Source: Pseudomonadota bacterium
GTDB taxonomy: Bacteria > Desulfobacterota > Desulfarculia > Desulfarculales > Desulfarculaceae
DNA length: 64,000 nt
Direction: 5' to 3'
Assembly (NCBI GenBank): GCA_018902755.1
Contig: JAHIQI010000053.1
Location: 59,897 to 123,896 of the forward strand
The notes under the pieces were generated by a model. It was not told where the DNA came from. It made no database searches and saw only the letters and a program-made list of their open reading frames with translations. Shown piece after piece: positions 17,246 to 25,840 of the stretch (its first letter is position 1; each line of letters opens with the position of its first letter). A program made the position numbers and the translations under genes.

Positions 17246-17344
17246 GCGGCGGCTGTAAAAACGGGCGTAAAAGGGCAGGCGCTCCAGGGCCGAGTCAGGG
17301 CTGAAGGCGGCGTCGCTTATGGCGCTTCTCCCGGGAAGGGGTGA

Positions 17345-17375
17345 GCGGCGGGAGGCGCGTTTGGCCTCCCGCCGC
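17345..17375 (-). terminator. Strong hairpin between eno and the PaaK-like gene (no T-run)
   Basis: A perfect 12-bp stem (17345-17356 with 17364-17375) and a 7-base loop lie just after the eno stop. With no T tract it may act as a processing or mRNA-stability element or a leaky terminator rather than a full stop. Confidence 0.55.
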
Positions 17376-17386
17376 GGCGGAACTGT

Positions 17387-18655
17387 TTAGAAAGGCTTGG
17401 CCAAGCGGGCGGTGTCTTCCAACTCGCCCTCGATGCGCAGCAGGCGGTTGTACTTGCAGATGCGCTCGCTGCGGCACAGGGAGCCGGTCTTTATCTGCCC
17501 GGTGCCCATGGCCACGGCCAGGTCGGCGATGAAGGTGTCCTCGGTCTCGCCGGAGCGGTGGCTCACCACCTGGGTGTAGCCGTTGCGCTTGGCCAGGTCG
17601 ATGCAGGCCAGGGTCTCGGTGACCGAGCCGATCTGGTTCAGCTTGATCAGGATGCTGTTGGCGCAGTCCTGCTCGATGCCCTGGGCCAGGCGCTCGGGGT
17701 TGGTCACGAACAGGTCGTCGCCCACGATCTGGATCTGCTGGCCCAGGCGCTGGTTCATGCCGGTCCAACCGGTCCAGTCGTCCTCGGCCAGGCCATCCTC
17801 GATGCTGACGATGGGGTACTTGTCCACCCAGCCGGCATAAAGCTCCACCAACTGCTCGGCGGTCATCACCCGGCCGTCGGATTTCTTGAACACGTACTTG
17901 CCGTCCGCGAAGAACTCGCTGGCCGCGCAGTCCAGGGCCAGGGCCACGTCCTCGCCGGGGGTGTAGCCCGCCGTCTCGATGGCCTGGATGATCACCTTGA
18001 GCGCCTCTTCGTTGCCCTCCAGGTTGGGGGCGAAGCCGCCCTCGTCGCCCACGCTGGTCACCAGGTTCATGCCGGTGAGCACCTTCTTGAGGTTGTGGAA
18101 CACCTCCGCGCCCATGCGCAGGGCCTCGCCGAAGCTGTCCGCGCCCACGGGCACGATCATGAACTCCTGGATGTCCACGTTGTTGGGGGCGTGGGAGCCG
18201 CCGTTCAATATGTTCATCATGGGCATGGGCAGCAGCCGGGCATAGGCGCCGCCCAGGTAGCGGTACAGGGGGATCAAGAGGGCCTCGGCCGCCGCCCGGG
18301 CGGTGGCCATGGACACGCCCAGGATGGCGTTGGCCCCCAGCTTGGACTTGTTGGGGGTGCCGTCCAGGTCGATCATGATGGAGTCGATGAGCACCTGGTC
18401 CAGGCCGTCCTGGCCGATCAGCTCCGGCGCGATGATGTCCTCCACGTTGAGGACCGCCTTGCGCACACCCTTGCCCAGGTAGCGGCTTTTGTCGCCGTCC
18501 CTGAGCTCCAGGGCCTCGTGCTCGCCGGTGGAGGCTCCGCTGGGGACCGCGGCGGTGCCCATGGAGCCGTCTTCTAATATGACGTCGCATTCCACGGTGG
18601 GATTGCCGCGAGAATCCAGAATTTCGCGTGCGACTATTTGTTCAATGGCTATCAT
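17387..18655 (-). CDS. eno: Enolase (phosphopyruvate hydratase)
   Basis: 422 residues. All enolase landmarks are present: EILDSRGNPTVE at the N-terminus, SGASTGEHEA (mobile loop), LLPMPMMNILNGGSHA, SIEDGLAEDDW, GDDLFVTN, ILIKLNQIGSVTE and VSHRSGETEDT. It converts 2-phosphoglycerate to phosphoenolpyruvate in glycolysis and gluconeogenesis. GGAGG lies 8-10 bases before ATG 18655. Confidence 0.98.
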   Translation of the reverse strand: MIAIEQIVAREILDSRGNPTVECDVILEDGSMGTAAVPSGASTGEHEALELRDGDKSRYLGKGVRKAVLNVEDIIAPELIGQDGLDQVLIDSIMIDLDGTPNKSKLGANAILGVSMATARAAAEALLIPLYRYLGGAYARLLPMPMMNILNGGSHAPNNVDIQEFMIVPVGADSFGEALRMGAEVFHNLKKVLTGMNLVTSVGDEGGFAPNLEGNEEALKVIIQAIETAGYTPGEDVALALDCAASEFFADGKYVFKKSDGRVMTAEQLVELYAGWVDKYPIVSIEDGLAEDDWTGWTGMNQRLGQQIQIVGDDLFVTNPERLAQGIEQDCANSILIKLNQIGSVTETLACIDLAKRNGYTQVVSHRSGETEDTFIADLAVAMGTGQIKTGSLCRSERICKYNRLLRIEGELEDTARLAKPF

Positions 18656-18698
18656 GTGTTATCCCCTCCTCTCGGGATAGGTGGCCTAGGCATTTCTT

Positions 18699-18727
18699 AA
18701 GGTAGCCCCGTGGGCGGCGGGTGTCAA
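18699..18727 (-). promoter_or_regulatory. Putative eno promoter
   Basis: On the minus strand TTGACA (18722-18727), a 17-base spacer and TACCTT (18699-18704). The leader to the eno ATG would be about 35 bases. The -10 is weak. Confidence 0.45.
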
Positions 18728-18767
18728 GAAGAGGTAAGCATGCGAGGTTATTACTGGGATTTGGGTG

Positions 18768-18776
18768 TGGTATAAA
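18768..18776 (+). promoter_or_regulatory. Extended -10 promoter element before the HNH gene
   Basis: TGG followed by TATAAA (18771-18776) is an extended -10 motif; no good -35 is seen. It places transcription start some 45 bases before the HNH gene and leaves the AT-richer gene under its own promoter. Confidence 0.45.
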
Positions 18777-18827
18777 AGATCAGGTGGAAGAGGAAGCGGG
18801 ATCGATTCAGGAGGAGAGTTAAAGCGG

Positions 18828-19613
18828 ATGGCACGGGATGATTTTCCAGGCTCTGTTAGGGATATCCTTGCAAAAAGAGTTGGAATGCGGTGCTCAAATC
18901 CAAGCTGCCAACAGCCTACTACAGGACCGCGTTCTACCTCGTCCGCTATCATTAATATTGGAGTTGCGGCCCATATTACAGCCGCCTCGTCAGGGGGACC
19001 GCGATATAACTTTCAACTGTCTCCAACGGAACGGCAATCGGCACAAAACGGTATCTGGCTTTGCCAAAATTGCGCTAAGCTAATTGACAATGATGAATTA
19101 TTTTTTACCGTCGAACTATTAAATCGATGGAAAGAATCGGCAGAAGGAAAAGCATTGAAGGCGGTCAAGGGCAAGACCCAAATGGAATTGCCCGTGACAC
19201 CAGCAAATATCGAACTTTTTCACAGGAAAGTCAGCATTACGCTGGAACGGCATGATTATTTACTAGAAGTCCGTTTAATAAATAAAAGCAAGGTAGTGCT
19301 TGGCCAGCACTATGTAGAGCTCGTAATGCCTTCCCGTGTTTTGAAAAATCCTGAGTGCCATCGTCTTTATATATCCGACAGAAGCACACGGGAAACTGCA
19401 TTTTTCCGGGTTGCTTCCCAGTCTGATTATCCTGAGGATGTTATTTATCCAGGCGATCCAAAGGTAGTCATTACTGTCAACTACTTCATAACCAATGATA
19501 TTTATATGAGCCGTGGAACCTTATTGGACACTCCAGTAAAAGCGACACTTTATATCCAAGGCCATGACCCTATTACGGATGAAAGGCCGTTAAAAGAATT
19601 ACAGAATTTTTAG
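18828..19613 (+). CDS. HNH-endonuclease-like protein with C-terminal beta-rich domain (possible defence effector)
   Basis: 261 residues. The N-terminal ~105 residues form an HNH-type module: Cys22/Cys27 (CSNPSC), IGVAAHI with His49, GGPRY, NGIWLC with Asn74, and Cys79/Cys82 (CQNC) followed by KLID. This arrangement occurs in nuclease domains of bacterial defence and restriction-type proteins. Residues ~120-261 are strand-rich and unrecognised. The third HNH position appears to be Asp, not His. Base composition is clearly more AT-rich than both neighbours and codons such as TTA, ATA and AAA are common, suggesting transfer. ATG 18828 follows GAGGAGAG; an ATG at 18765 is less likely. No partner gene is adjacent. 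Confidence 0.75.
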   Translation: MARDDFPGSVRDILAKRVGMRCSNPSCQQPTTGPRSTSSAIINIGVAAHITAASSGGPRYNFQLSPTERQSAQNGIWLCQNCAKLIDNDELFFTVELLNRWKESAEGKALKAVKGKTQMELPVTPANIELFHRKVSITLERHDYLLEVRLINKSKVVLGQHYVELVMPSRVLKNPECHRLYISDRSTRETAFFRVASQSDYPEDVIYPGDPKVVITVNYFITNDIYMSRGTLLDTPVKATLYIQGHDPITDERPLKELQNF

Positions 19614-19830
19614 CGAGTCTACCCTCCGAAGTCGGAATTCCGGCACCTCATCCAAAGCCCCTGGGCCTTGCCCCCGTCTCACTCATCCAGCGATTTTCCA
19701 CGCCCCGGCCAATAGCACTTCTACGGCCTACTTGTCCGCCCTAAAATTGCGCTATTAAGTTTACGGCGTCGGCCGACGGGTGTAGTAAATCCCCTCATCA
19801 CGGCAACCTCTTTATCCAAGGGCGACCTAA

Positions 19831-20826
19831 ATGGGTTTTTTCGCGAGCGTCATCAGCAAGTATCTGTCCCTGTGGGTGGGCCTGGATATCGTCATCGCGC
19901 TCACCGTGGGATATTTCTTCCCCGCGGTTTCCGTGCTGGAATACCTGGTCCCCTTCCTGGTGTTCTTGATGCTCTACCCCATGATGGTCAACCTGCGCAT
20001 CGAGGAGGTGGGCAAGGCCTTCAAACACCCCAAGATGCTGCTGGCCGCCCTGGCGCTGAACTTCCTGGTCACACCGCTCTTGGGATGGGTCTGGGCCCGC
20101 CTGTTTTTCAGCGGCACGGATTCCTTCCTCACCGCCGGGTTCATCCTCAAGACCCTCATCCCCGGCAGCGGCATGGTTGCCGCCTGGACCGGCTACGCCC
20201 GGGGCAAGGTGGGCTCGGCCCTGGTCATCGTGGCGGTGAGCATGATCCTGTCCCTGGTCATGGTGCCCTTTTGGATGTGGGTGCTGGCCGGGGCCTACGT
20301 GGTCATCGAGCCGCTGGTCATCTTCCGGGCCATGGGGGTCATCGTGGTGGCCCCCCTGCTGGCCGGGGCGCTCACCCGGCGCTTGATGATCCGGCGCTGG
20401 GGCCAGGCCCGGTTCAAGGAGATGGCCCCGCTGTTTCCGGTGCTCTCCACCTGCGCCATGCTGCCCATGCTGTTCATCATCATCTCTTTCCAGGCGGTGA
20501 TGATCGTGGCCAACTACTGGTGGATGCTCCTGGTGATCGCGGCCATCGCCAGCATGTACTCGGTGCTGTTCTTGCTGTCGGTGGGCTTCGCCAAGGTGAC
20601 GGGCATGGACTACGGCGACGCCATGGCCATGGGCTACAGCGTCACCGCCAAGGCCCACGCCATCACCATCGGGGTGGCGGCCACCGTGTTCGGCGGCACC
20701 CTGGCGGTGCTGCCCGCGGCGGTGGCCCCGGTGATCCAAGTGCCCTTGATGATGGTCATACTCAAGTCGTCGGGGCGGGTGGAGAAGTTCCTGAGCCCCC
20801 TGCCCTCCCAGGGACCCCGGTCCTAG
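19831..20826 (+). CDS. BASS-family transporter (arsenite/bile-acid:sodium symporter type)
   Basis: 331 residues with about ten hydrophobic helices. PFLVFLMLYPMMVNL in helix 2 and the central NFLVTPLLGW and IPGSGMVAAWTGYARG segments resemble ACR3/BASS transporters. The Cys of the classic ACR3 helix-4 motif is not seen, so arsenite transport is uncertain; an organic anion is equally possible. It stands alone on the plus strand, and its TAG stop shares the palindrome CTAG with the stop of the convergent MBL gene. Confidence 0.75.
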   Translation: MGFFASVISKYLSLWVGLDIVIALTVGYFFPAVSVLEYLVPFLVFLMLYPMMVNLRIEEVGKAFKHPKMLLAALALNFLVTPLLGWVWARLFFSGTDSFLTAGFILKTLIPGSGMVAAWTGYARGKVGSALVIVAVSMILSLVMVPFWMWVLAGAYVVIEPLVIFRAMGVIVVAPLLAGALTRRLMIRRWGQARFKEMAPLFPVLSTCAMLPMLFIIISFQAVMIVANYWWMLLVIAAIASMYSVLFLLSVGFAKVTGMDYGDAMAMGYSVTAKAHAITIGVAATVFGGTLAVLPAAVAPVIQVPLMMVILKSSGRVEKFLSPLPSQGPRS

Positions 20827-21848
20827 CCGGGCAGCCCGTATACCCTGACCCCGTCGCGCTCGCTCCGCACGACGTCCCCCTTGTTCTCCAGGTAGCGCAG
20901 GTGGGCCATGGCCTCGCCGGTGGCGAACCATTTTTGGGCCACCGGGAATTCTTCCCAGGTGTCGCAGCGGATGTCCCAGCTCATGCGGGCGGCGGTCTGG
21001 TAGGCGTTGTAGGCGCCGCCGTCCAGGATACCCATTATCTCGGCCAGGCGGTGGTGGTGATGCTCGGCCAACTCCTGGATGCGCAGCCCACAGTCTGCCA
21101 CCAAGCTGCGGTGGCCGGGCAGGGTGAGGCGCACCGGCAACAGTGCCACCCGCTTCAGGCTGTCCAGGTAATTGGCCAGGGGGTCGTAGTCGTCCTTCCA
21201 GCACTGGATGTTGGGGGTGATGTCCCCCAAGATGTGGTCCCCGGCCAGCAAGATGCCACGATCCTCTTCCCACAGGCAGGTGTGGCCCAGGGTGTGGCCG
21301 GGGGTCACCAGGCAGGTGAAATGGTAGTCGCCCACCGACAGGGTGTCGCCGTCGTTCATCAGGCTCAGATGGGGCACCCACTCGGAGGCGTACTTGTAGC
21401 CGGGGTGATTCTCCAGGGCGGCCACCAACTCATCTCGAGGGAATCCGTTGAGCCCGCCGAAGTTGATCATGGGCTCCCAGCCGGTGCCCGCCTCGATGAT
21501 CTCCGCCTCGGGCCGGTTGAAAAAGATGCTGCTGCCCTTGCCGGCCACCTTGGAGGTCAGCGCGAAGTGGTCGGCGTGCAGATGGGTGATGAAAAAATCG
21601 GTGCGGTCCAGGTCCAGGCCCAACTCGGCGATGGCCTGGGTCATGGCCTCCAGGCACTCGGGCCGGTTGAGCCCGGTGTCCACGATGAGGTTGCGCGGCT
21701 GCCCCAGGATGAAATAGGAGTTGAGGTACTTCAGGGGGCTGCCCGGCAGGGGTATCTGCACGCGGTAGAGATCTGGCGCTACTTGTTCAATCATTGAGGC
21801 ACTCATTTTCTTTCGGGCAAAAGGTTCCTGATTTTTCATCGCGGCCAT
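20823..21848 (-). CDS. MBL-fold metallo-hydrolase
   Basis: 341 residues. THLHADHFALTS is the zinc-binding HxHxDH motif, with FTCLVTPGHTLGHTC and LLAGDHILGDITP providing further ligands; the C-terminal helical part resembles the LACTB2/glyoxalase II branch. Last gene of the acyl-CoA operon after the ligase (50 bp gap), where a thioesterase-like hydrolysis of a CoA ester is plausible but unproven. Several in-frame ATGs exist (21848, 21839, 21804 and 21792 regions); conserved sequence begins at IEQVAPDLYRV, so the true start may be up to 18 codons later. Confidence 0.88.
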   Translation of the reverse strand: MAAMKNQEPFARKKMSASMIEQVAPDLYRVQIPLPGSPLKYLNSYFILGQPRNLIVDTGLNRPECLEAMTQAIAELGLDLDRTDFFITHLHADHFALTSKVAGKGSSIFFNRPEAEIIEAGTGWEPMINFGGLNGFPRDELVAALENHPGYKYASEWVPHLSLMNDGDTLSVGDYHFTCLVTPGHTLGHTCLWEEDRGILLAGDHILGDITPNIQCWKDDYDPLANYLDSLKRVALLPVRLTLPGHRSLVADCGLRIQELAEHHHHRLAEIMGILDGGAYNAYQTAARMSWDIRCDTWEEFPVAQKWFATGEAMAHLRYLENKGDVVRSERDGVRVYGLPG

Positions 21849-21898
21849 GGCGGCCTTGCATAGTTATATAGCCACGCGCCCGATCCCCCAAGCACGGG

Positions 21899-23494
21899 CT
21901 AGTTTATGTTGCGCCCTCCCCGGTCCCAGTATTTCTTGCGCACCTCGCGGCGCAGCACCTTGCCCACCGCGCTGAGCGGCAGCTCGGCCACGAACTCCAG
22001 GCGCTTGGGCACCTTGTAGCGGGTGAGGTTCTCCTTGCAAAAGGCGATAATTTCCTCCTGGTCGGCGCTGGCGTCCGGCTTGAGCACCACCACCCCGCAC
22101 ACCGCCTCGCCCCAGTATTCGTCGGGCATGCCCACCACTGCCGAGTTTTGCACCGCCGGGTGGGCGTTGAGCACGTTCTCCACCTCCTGGGCGTACACGT
22201 TGAAGCCGCCGGTGATGATCATGTCCTTCTTGCGGTCCACCAGGTAGATGCGCCCCATGGGGTCCATGTAGCCGATGTCGCCTGATTTCCAGAAGCCGTT
22301 GTCGCTGAAGTTGGCCTTGGTTTGCTCAGGGCCCTTGTAATAGCCGGCGATGGTGTTGCCGCCGCGAATCCAGATCTCGCCCTCCTGGCCGGTTTCCACC
22401 TCTTGGCCCTTCTCGTCGCAAATAATCACCTCCACGCCCGGCACCGCCGAGCCCACCGACTTGAGCACCGCCCGCTGCTCCTCGGTCTCGAAGGCGTGAT
22501 CGTCGCGGCCCAGCACCGTGGCCGGGGGCCAGCACTCGGTGGAGGCGTAGCCCTGCATGAAGACCTTGCCGAACTGGTTGATCAGCTCCTCCAGCTTGGC
22601 CGGGGAAATGGGCGAGGAGCCGTAGCGGATGGTCCGGAGGCTGCTCAGGTCGTACTTGGCAGGGAGCCCCATGTCCAGCATGCGGTAAAGCACCGTGGGC
22701 ACGGTGTAGATCATGTCCACCTTGCGATCGGCTACGGTCCGGCACATCAGGTCGATGTCCACCCGGTTCAGGGTGAGCAGTTCGCCTCCCTTGAAATGGT
22801 TGGGCAGAACCACAGCCCCGGCGGCGTGGGTTATGGGAGTGGAGAGCAGGGTCTTGGGTTGGGCAAAGGGAATCAGCTCAATGTAGTGGATGGGGTTGAG
22901 ACCGGCGCTGTACATGTTGGCGATGCTGTACATGGTGCATTTGGGCTGGCCGGTGGTGCCGCCGGTGAAGCGCAAGAAGGCCAGATGCTTGCCCGCGTCC
23001 TCGTAGTCGAATTCGTTGTCCGGGTCCTCGCTGGAGGCCTGGGCCACCAGGTCCCAGAAGTGGTGCAGCCCCGGCATCGCCCGGCCGGGCCGGTCCATGG
23101 ACACAATCTCCAAGCCCCGGCCTCGCAGGTCGTCGTAGTATTCCTCCACCAGGGGCTCTTCCATGAACACCACCTTGGCCCCGGCCCAATCGATCTGGTG
23201 CAGGTGCTCCTGCCTGGAGTCGCGAATGCCCAGCCACAGGGCGGTGGGCTTGGCCTTGGCCATCCACAAGTGGAAGATGCCCATGTTGTCGTTTTCCAGC
23301 AGGGTGGCGTAGCAGTCGCCCTCGCCCAGGCCGAACCTGTCCTCCAGCACGTGGCAAATCCGGTTGGTCAACTCGTGCAGTTGGCCAAAGGTAAACCCGC
23401 GCCCCCGCTCCACGTTGTACAGGGCCGGAGCGTCCCAATAGCGGCGGGCGGTTTGTTTCATCAATCTGCCGACATTTATGAGCATTATGGTCAC
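21899..23494 (-). CDS. Acyl-CoA synthetase (AMP-forming, fadD/caiC-like)
   Basis: 531 residues. FTGGTTGQPKC is the AMP/ATP loop; YASTECWPPATVLG, FWKSGDIGYMDPMGRIYLVDRKKDMIITGG (hinge, A8) and LPLSAVGKVLRREVR with the catalytic Lys near the end are all intact. It activates a carboxylic acid to its CoA thioester via the acyl-adenylate. It sits downstream of caiB and gntR in a minus-strand operon, so it probably serves the same substrate. Start at GTG 23494; ATG 23485 with GGGGTGA nearby is an alternative. Confidence 0.92.
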   Translation of the reverse strand: MTIMLINVGRLMKQTARRYWDAPALYNVERGRGFTFGQLHELTNRICHVLEDRFGLGEGDCYATLLENDNMGIFHLWMAKAKPTALWLGIRDSRQEHLHQIDWAGAKVVFMEEPLVEEYYDDLRGRGLEIVSMDRPGRAMPGLHHFWDLVAQASSEDPDNEFDYEDAGKHLAFLRFTGGTTGQPKCTMYSIANMYSAGLNPIHYIELIPFAQPKTLLSTPITHAAGAVVLPNHFKGGELLTLNRVDIDLMCRTVADRKVDMIYTVPTVLYRMLDMGLPAKYDLSSLRTIRYGSSPISPAKLEELINQFGKVFMQGYASTECWPPATVLGRDDHAFETEEQRAVLKSVGSAVPGVEVIICDEKGQEVETGQEGEIWIRGGNTIAGYYKGPEQTKANFSDNGFWKSGDIGYMDPMGRIYLVDRKKDMIITGGFNVYAQEVENVLNAHPAVQNSAVVGMPDEYWGEAVCGVVVLKPDASADQEEIIAFCKENLTRYKVPKRLEFVAELPLSAVGKVLRREVRKKYWDRGGRNIN

Positions 23495-23648
23495 CCCATG
23501 AATCTGGCGGGTTGCGCCTGGGGCCTTCCCTTGCCCCCCGCGCTCCCGGATAAGCTGAAATTTTTCTTTTGCGGTGAGCGCCTCTCTCGGGCCCCCCTGC
23601 GCTGTTGGTGTTCCTAGAACAAGGCGCGGTCGCCGTACGCTCTGAGCT

Positions 23649-24821
23649 TCAAATAATCTTTTGCTCCCGCAGGGAAGCTATTTCCTGGGACTTGATCCCC
23701 TGGGACAGGAGCCATTTTTCGGTGTCGCGGCCCTGGGGCATCTCCCGGCCCGCGCCCTGGGCCGGGCCGCCCATGCCGGGAAGCGGCAGGCGGGGCATGG
23801 CGGCCATGGCATCCCCGCCTTCGGCGGCCGGGCGGAAGAAGCCGCGGGCCAATAGCTGGGGATCGGCGGCCCAGTCCTCCATGCCGTGCACCGGGGCCGC
23901 GGGCACGTCGGCGGCTCTGAGCAGCTCCAGCCATTGGGCCAGATCTCGCTGCTTGAAGGCTCTCTCCAGCAGGGGCCGGATGCGCCCGGCCTCGCGGTTG
24001 CGGGCGTCCCAGCCTTGCAGTTCCGGGTCGTGGGCCAGCTCGGGCAGGCCCGCCGCCTGGCAGAAGTTGACCCAGAAGTGGTCTTCCACGATACCCAGGG
24101 TCAGAAACTTGTGGTCGCGGGTTTCAAAGACCTCGTAGGGCCCGCGCCTCATGAATTCTTCTTTGCGTGGGCGGCCCCGTTGCAGAAAGTCCAGATAGCG
24201 GGGCATCACCAGCAGGCCCGCGCTTTCGGTGAGGGATATGTCCAGAAAGCGGGCCTCGGAGTCCTGGCCGCGCCCCAGTAGGGTGGCCAGGATGGCGCCC
24301 ACCCCGAACAGCGCCCCCACCAGGTCTGAGTACTGCGGGCCGTAGGGATATTCCGGCTTGCCCGAGGCGGGCTCCCCGGAAATGGCCAGCAGCCCGGCCA
24401 CGCCCATGTGGTTGATGTCGTGGGCCGGCAGCGCGGCATAAGGCCCGCTTTGGCCGTAGCCCGAGAGGGAGCAGTAGATGATGGAGCGGTTGGCCTGGGC
24501 CACGGAGGCGAAGTCCACTCCCAGGCGGGCGGCCACGCCGGGGCGGAAGCCCTCCACCACCACGTCGCACTCCCGGGCCAGGGACAGGAATATCTCGCGG
24601 CCGCGGCCGCTCTTCAGGTCCAGGCTCAGAAGCTGTTTTTGAGCGTTCAGGTATTCAAAGGTGCCCGGCGCCATCTCCCGCATCAGGTCGCCGTTTTTGG
24701 GGTTCTCCACCTTGAGCACCGTGGCCCCCATGGCGGCCAGGAGCATGGTGCAATAGGGGCCGGGCAACAGGGCGGTCAGATCCAAGACTTTGATCTGGGC
24801 GAGAGGGGTGAAGGCCTTCAA
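23649..24821 (-). CDS. CaiB/BaiF family CoA-transferase (class III)
   Basis: 390 residues. IKVLDLTALLPGPYCTMLLAAMGATVLKVE is the conserved N-terminal fold; LPAHDINHMG contains the catalytic Asp, and GYGQSGPYA and GALFGVGAILATLLGR follow as in formyl-CoA and carnitine CoA-transferases. The protein would move CoA between acids. The start is TTG with AAGGAA upstream. Preceded by its likely regulator gntR and followed by an acyl-CoA ligase, so the acid can be activated by transfer or by ATP. Confidence 0.93.
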   Translation of the reverse strand: MKAFTPLAQIKVLDLTALLPGPYCTMLLAAMGATVLKVENPKNGDLMREMAPGTFEYLNAQKQLLSLDLKSGRGREIFLSLARECDVVVEGFRPGVAARLGVDFASVAQANRSIIYCSLSGYGQSGPYAALPAHDINHMGVAGLLAISGEPASGKPEYPYGPQYSDLVGALFGVGAILATLLGRGQDSEARFLDISLTESAGLLVMPRYLDFLQRGRPRKEEFMRRGPYEVFETRDHKFLTLGIVEDHFWVNFCQAAGLPELAHDPELQGWDARNREAGRIRPLLERAFKQRDLAQWLELLRAADVPAAPVHGMEDWAADPQLLARGFFRPAAEGGDAMAAMPRLPLPGMGGPAQGAGREMPQGRDTEKWLLSQGIKSQEIASLREQKII

Positions 24822-24874
24822 ACCGTTGTTCCTTGAATTATGTGAGGTCCCATGTTGCTACAGGCGGGGCGCGC

Positions 24875-25600
24875 CTAATTTTCAGGCGCCGCGATGGGAG
24901 GGTGCCCTTTGGTCCCACCGAACAAATAGACGCCCTCGGTGTCGAACTTGGACTGTTTGAGGAACCGCTCCAGCACGTTTTCGATGTGCTCCCTGACCAT
25001 GCTTTCCACCAGGCGCACGTCCTTGCGCCGGAAGGCTTCCAAGATTTGCTTATGCTCCTCTATGGAAGAGGGAATGGTGGCGCTGTTTTTGTAGTATTGG
25101 CTGGCCAGCCAAAGCCAGAGGGTGGATTTCACGATGGAGCGCACCGCGCGGCGCAGGGCCTTGTTGTCAGCCACCTGGAGGAACACCCGGTGGAAGGCAA
25201 AGTTCAACTCGGCGCACTTGGCGAAGTCACCATCAGAAAACGCCTGCTGGATTTCGCGGTTTATGCCCTCCAACTCGTCGATTTGCTTTTTGGTGATCTT
25301 GGAGGCGGCCAACCTGGCGGCCAGGCTCTCCAGAGAGGCCAGCACCGGGATGTTGTCCACCAGGTCCTCGCGGGTGAGGTTGCGCACCTGCTTTTTCTTG
25401 TACGCATCCACCACCACCAGGCCGTCCGCCTCCAAAAGGCGGATGGCCTCCCTGATGGGGGCGCGGCTAACCCCGAAATCCTTTTGCAGTTCTTGCTCCA
25501 CCAGGCGGCAGCCCGGCTCCAGGGACCCGGAGGTTATGGCATTGGAAAGACTGATATATATCTGGTCCACCATGGACTTGGGCTTACGAAATTCCGCCAT
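24875..25600 (-). CDS. GntR family transcriptional regulator (FCD/FadR-like)
   Basis: 241 residues. The winged helix-turn-helix spans about residues 10-75 with DFGVSRAPIREAIRLLEADGLV, and the FCD helical domain follows with the metal-binding pattern LNFAFHRVFL and HKQILEAFR, REHIENVLE. FCD regulators bind organic acids. First gene of the caiB operon and divergent from iclR; it may bind the TTGTCGACAA palindrome in the 240-bp gap between them. Confidence 0.92.
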   Translation of the reverse strand: MAEFRKPKSMVDQIYISLSNAITSGSLEPGCRLVEQELQKDFGVSRAPIREAIRLLEADGLVVVDAYKKKQVRNLTREDLVDNIPVLASLESLAARLAASKITKKQIDELEGINREIQQAFSDGDFAKCAELNFAFHRVFLQVADNKALRRAVRSIVKSTLWLWLASQYYKNSATIPSSIEEHKQILEAFRRKDVRLVESMVREHIENVLERFLKQSKFDTEGVYLFGGTKGHPPIAAPEN

Positions 25601-25665
25601 CGTCCGTCCTTTCGTCTAAATACAGGCGTTGCTGTTCATGATGTCGTGGCGCCAATATATGTTGA

Positions 25666-25675
25666 TTGTCGACAA
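25666..25675. promoter_or_regulatory. Candidate GntR/FCD operator TTGTCGACAA
   Basis: A perfect 10-base palindrome in the gntR-iclR divergent region, matching the T-G-T-n-n-A-C-A core common to FCD-type GntR sites. Ten bases of it (TGTCGACAAC, 25667-25676) recur before the sucCD-like operon at 28316. Confidence 0.5.
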
Positions 25676-25783
25676 CCAGTCAAGACCATTTTGCCCTGGT
25701 TCTATCGGGAATTGCCCGGAGCGGGCCGGATCAACGGCGCATCGCCAAGCAACTAACCTACCGGTTACGGTGCGTATACAGGC

Positions 25784-25813
25784 TTGACAGCAATCGAGCC
25801 AAAATAATAGTAT
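25784..25813 (+). promoter_or_regulatory. Putative iclR promoter
   Basis: TTGACA at 25784-25789, an 18-base spacer and TAGTAT at 25808-25813, with a short leader to the TTG start at 25841. Confidence 0.45.
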
Positions 25814-25840
25814 TAACGCAATACGTGAAGGTGTACCGCA

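Noticed and set aside
19798..21797. Two long open frames on both strands over the BASS and MBL genes
   Set aside because: Low-complexity shadow translations; real genes with family motifs occupy the other frames.
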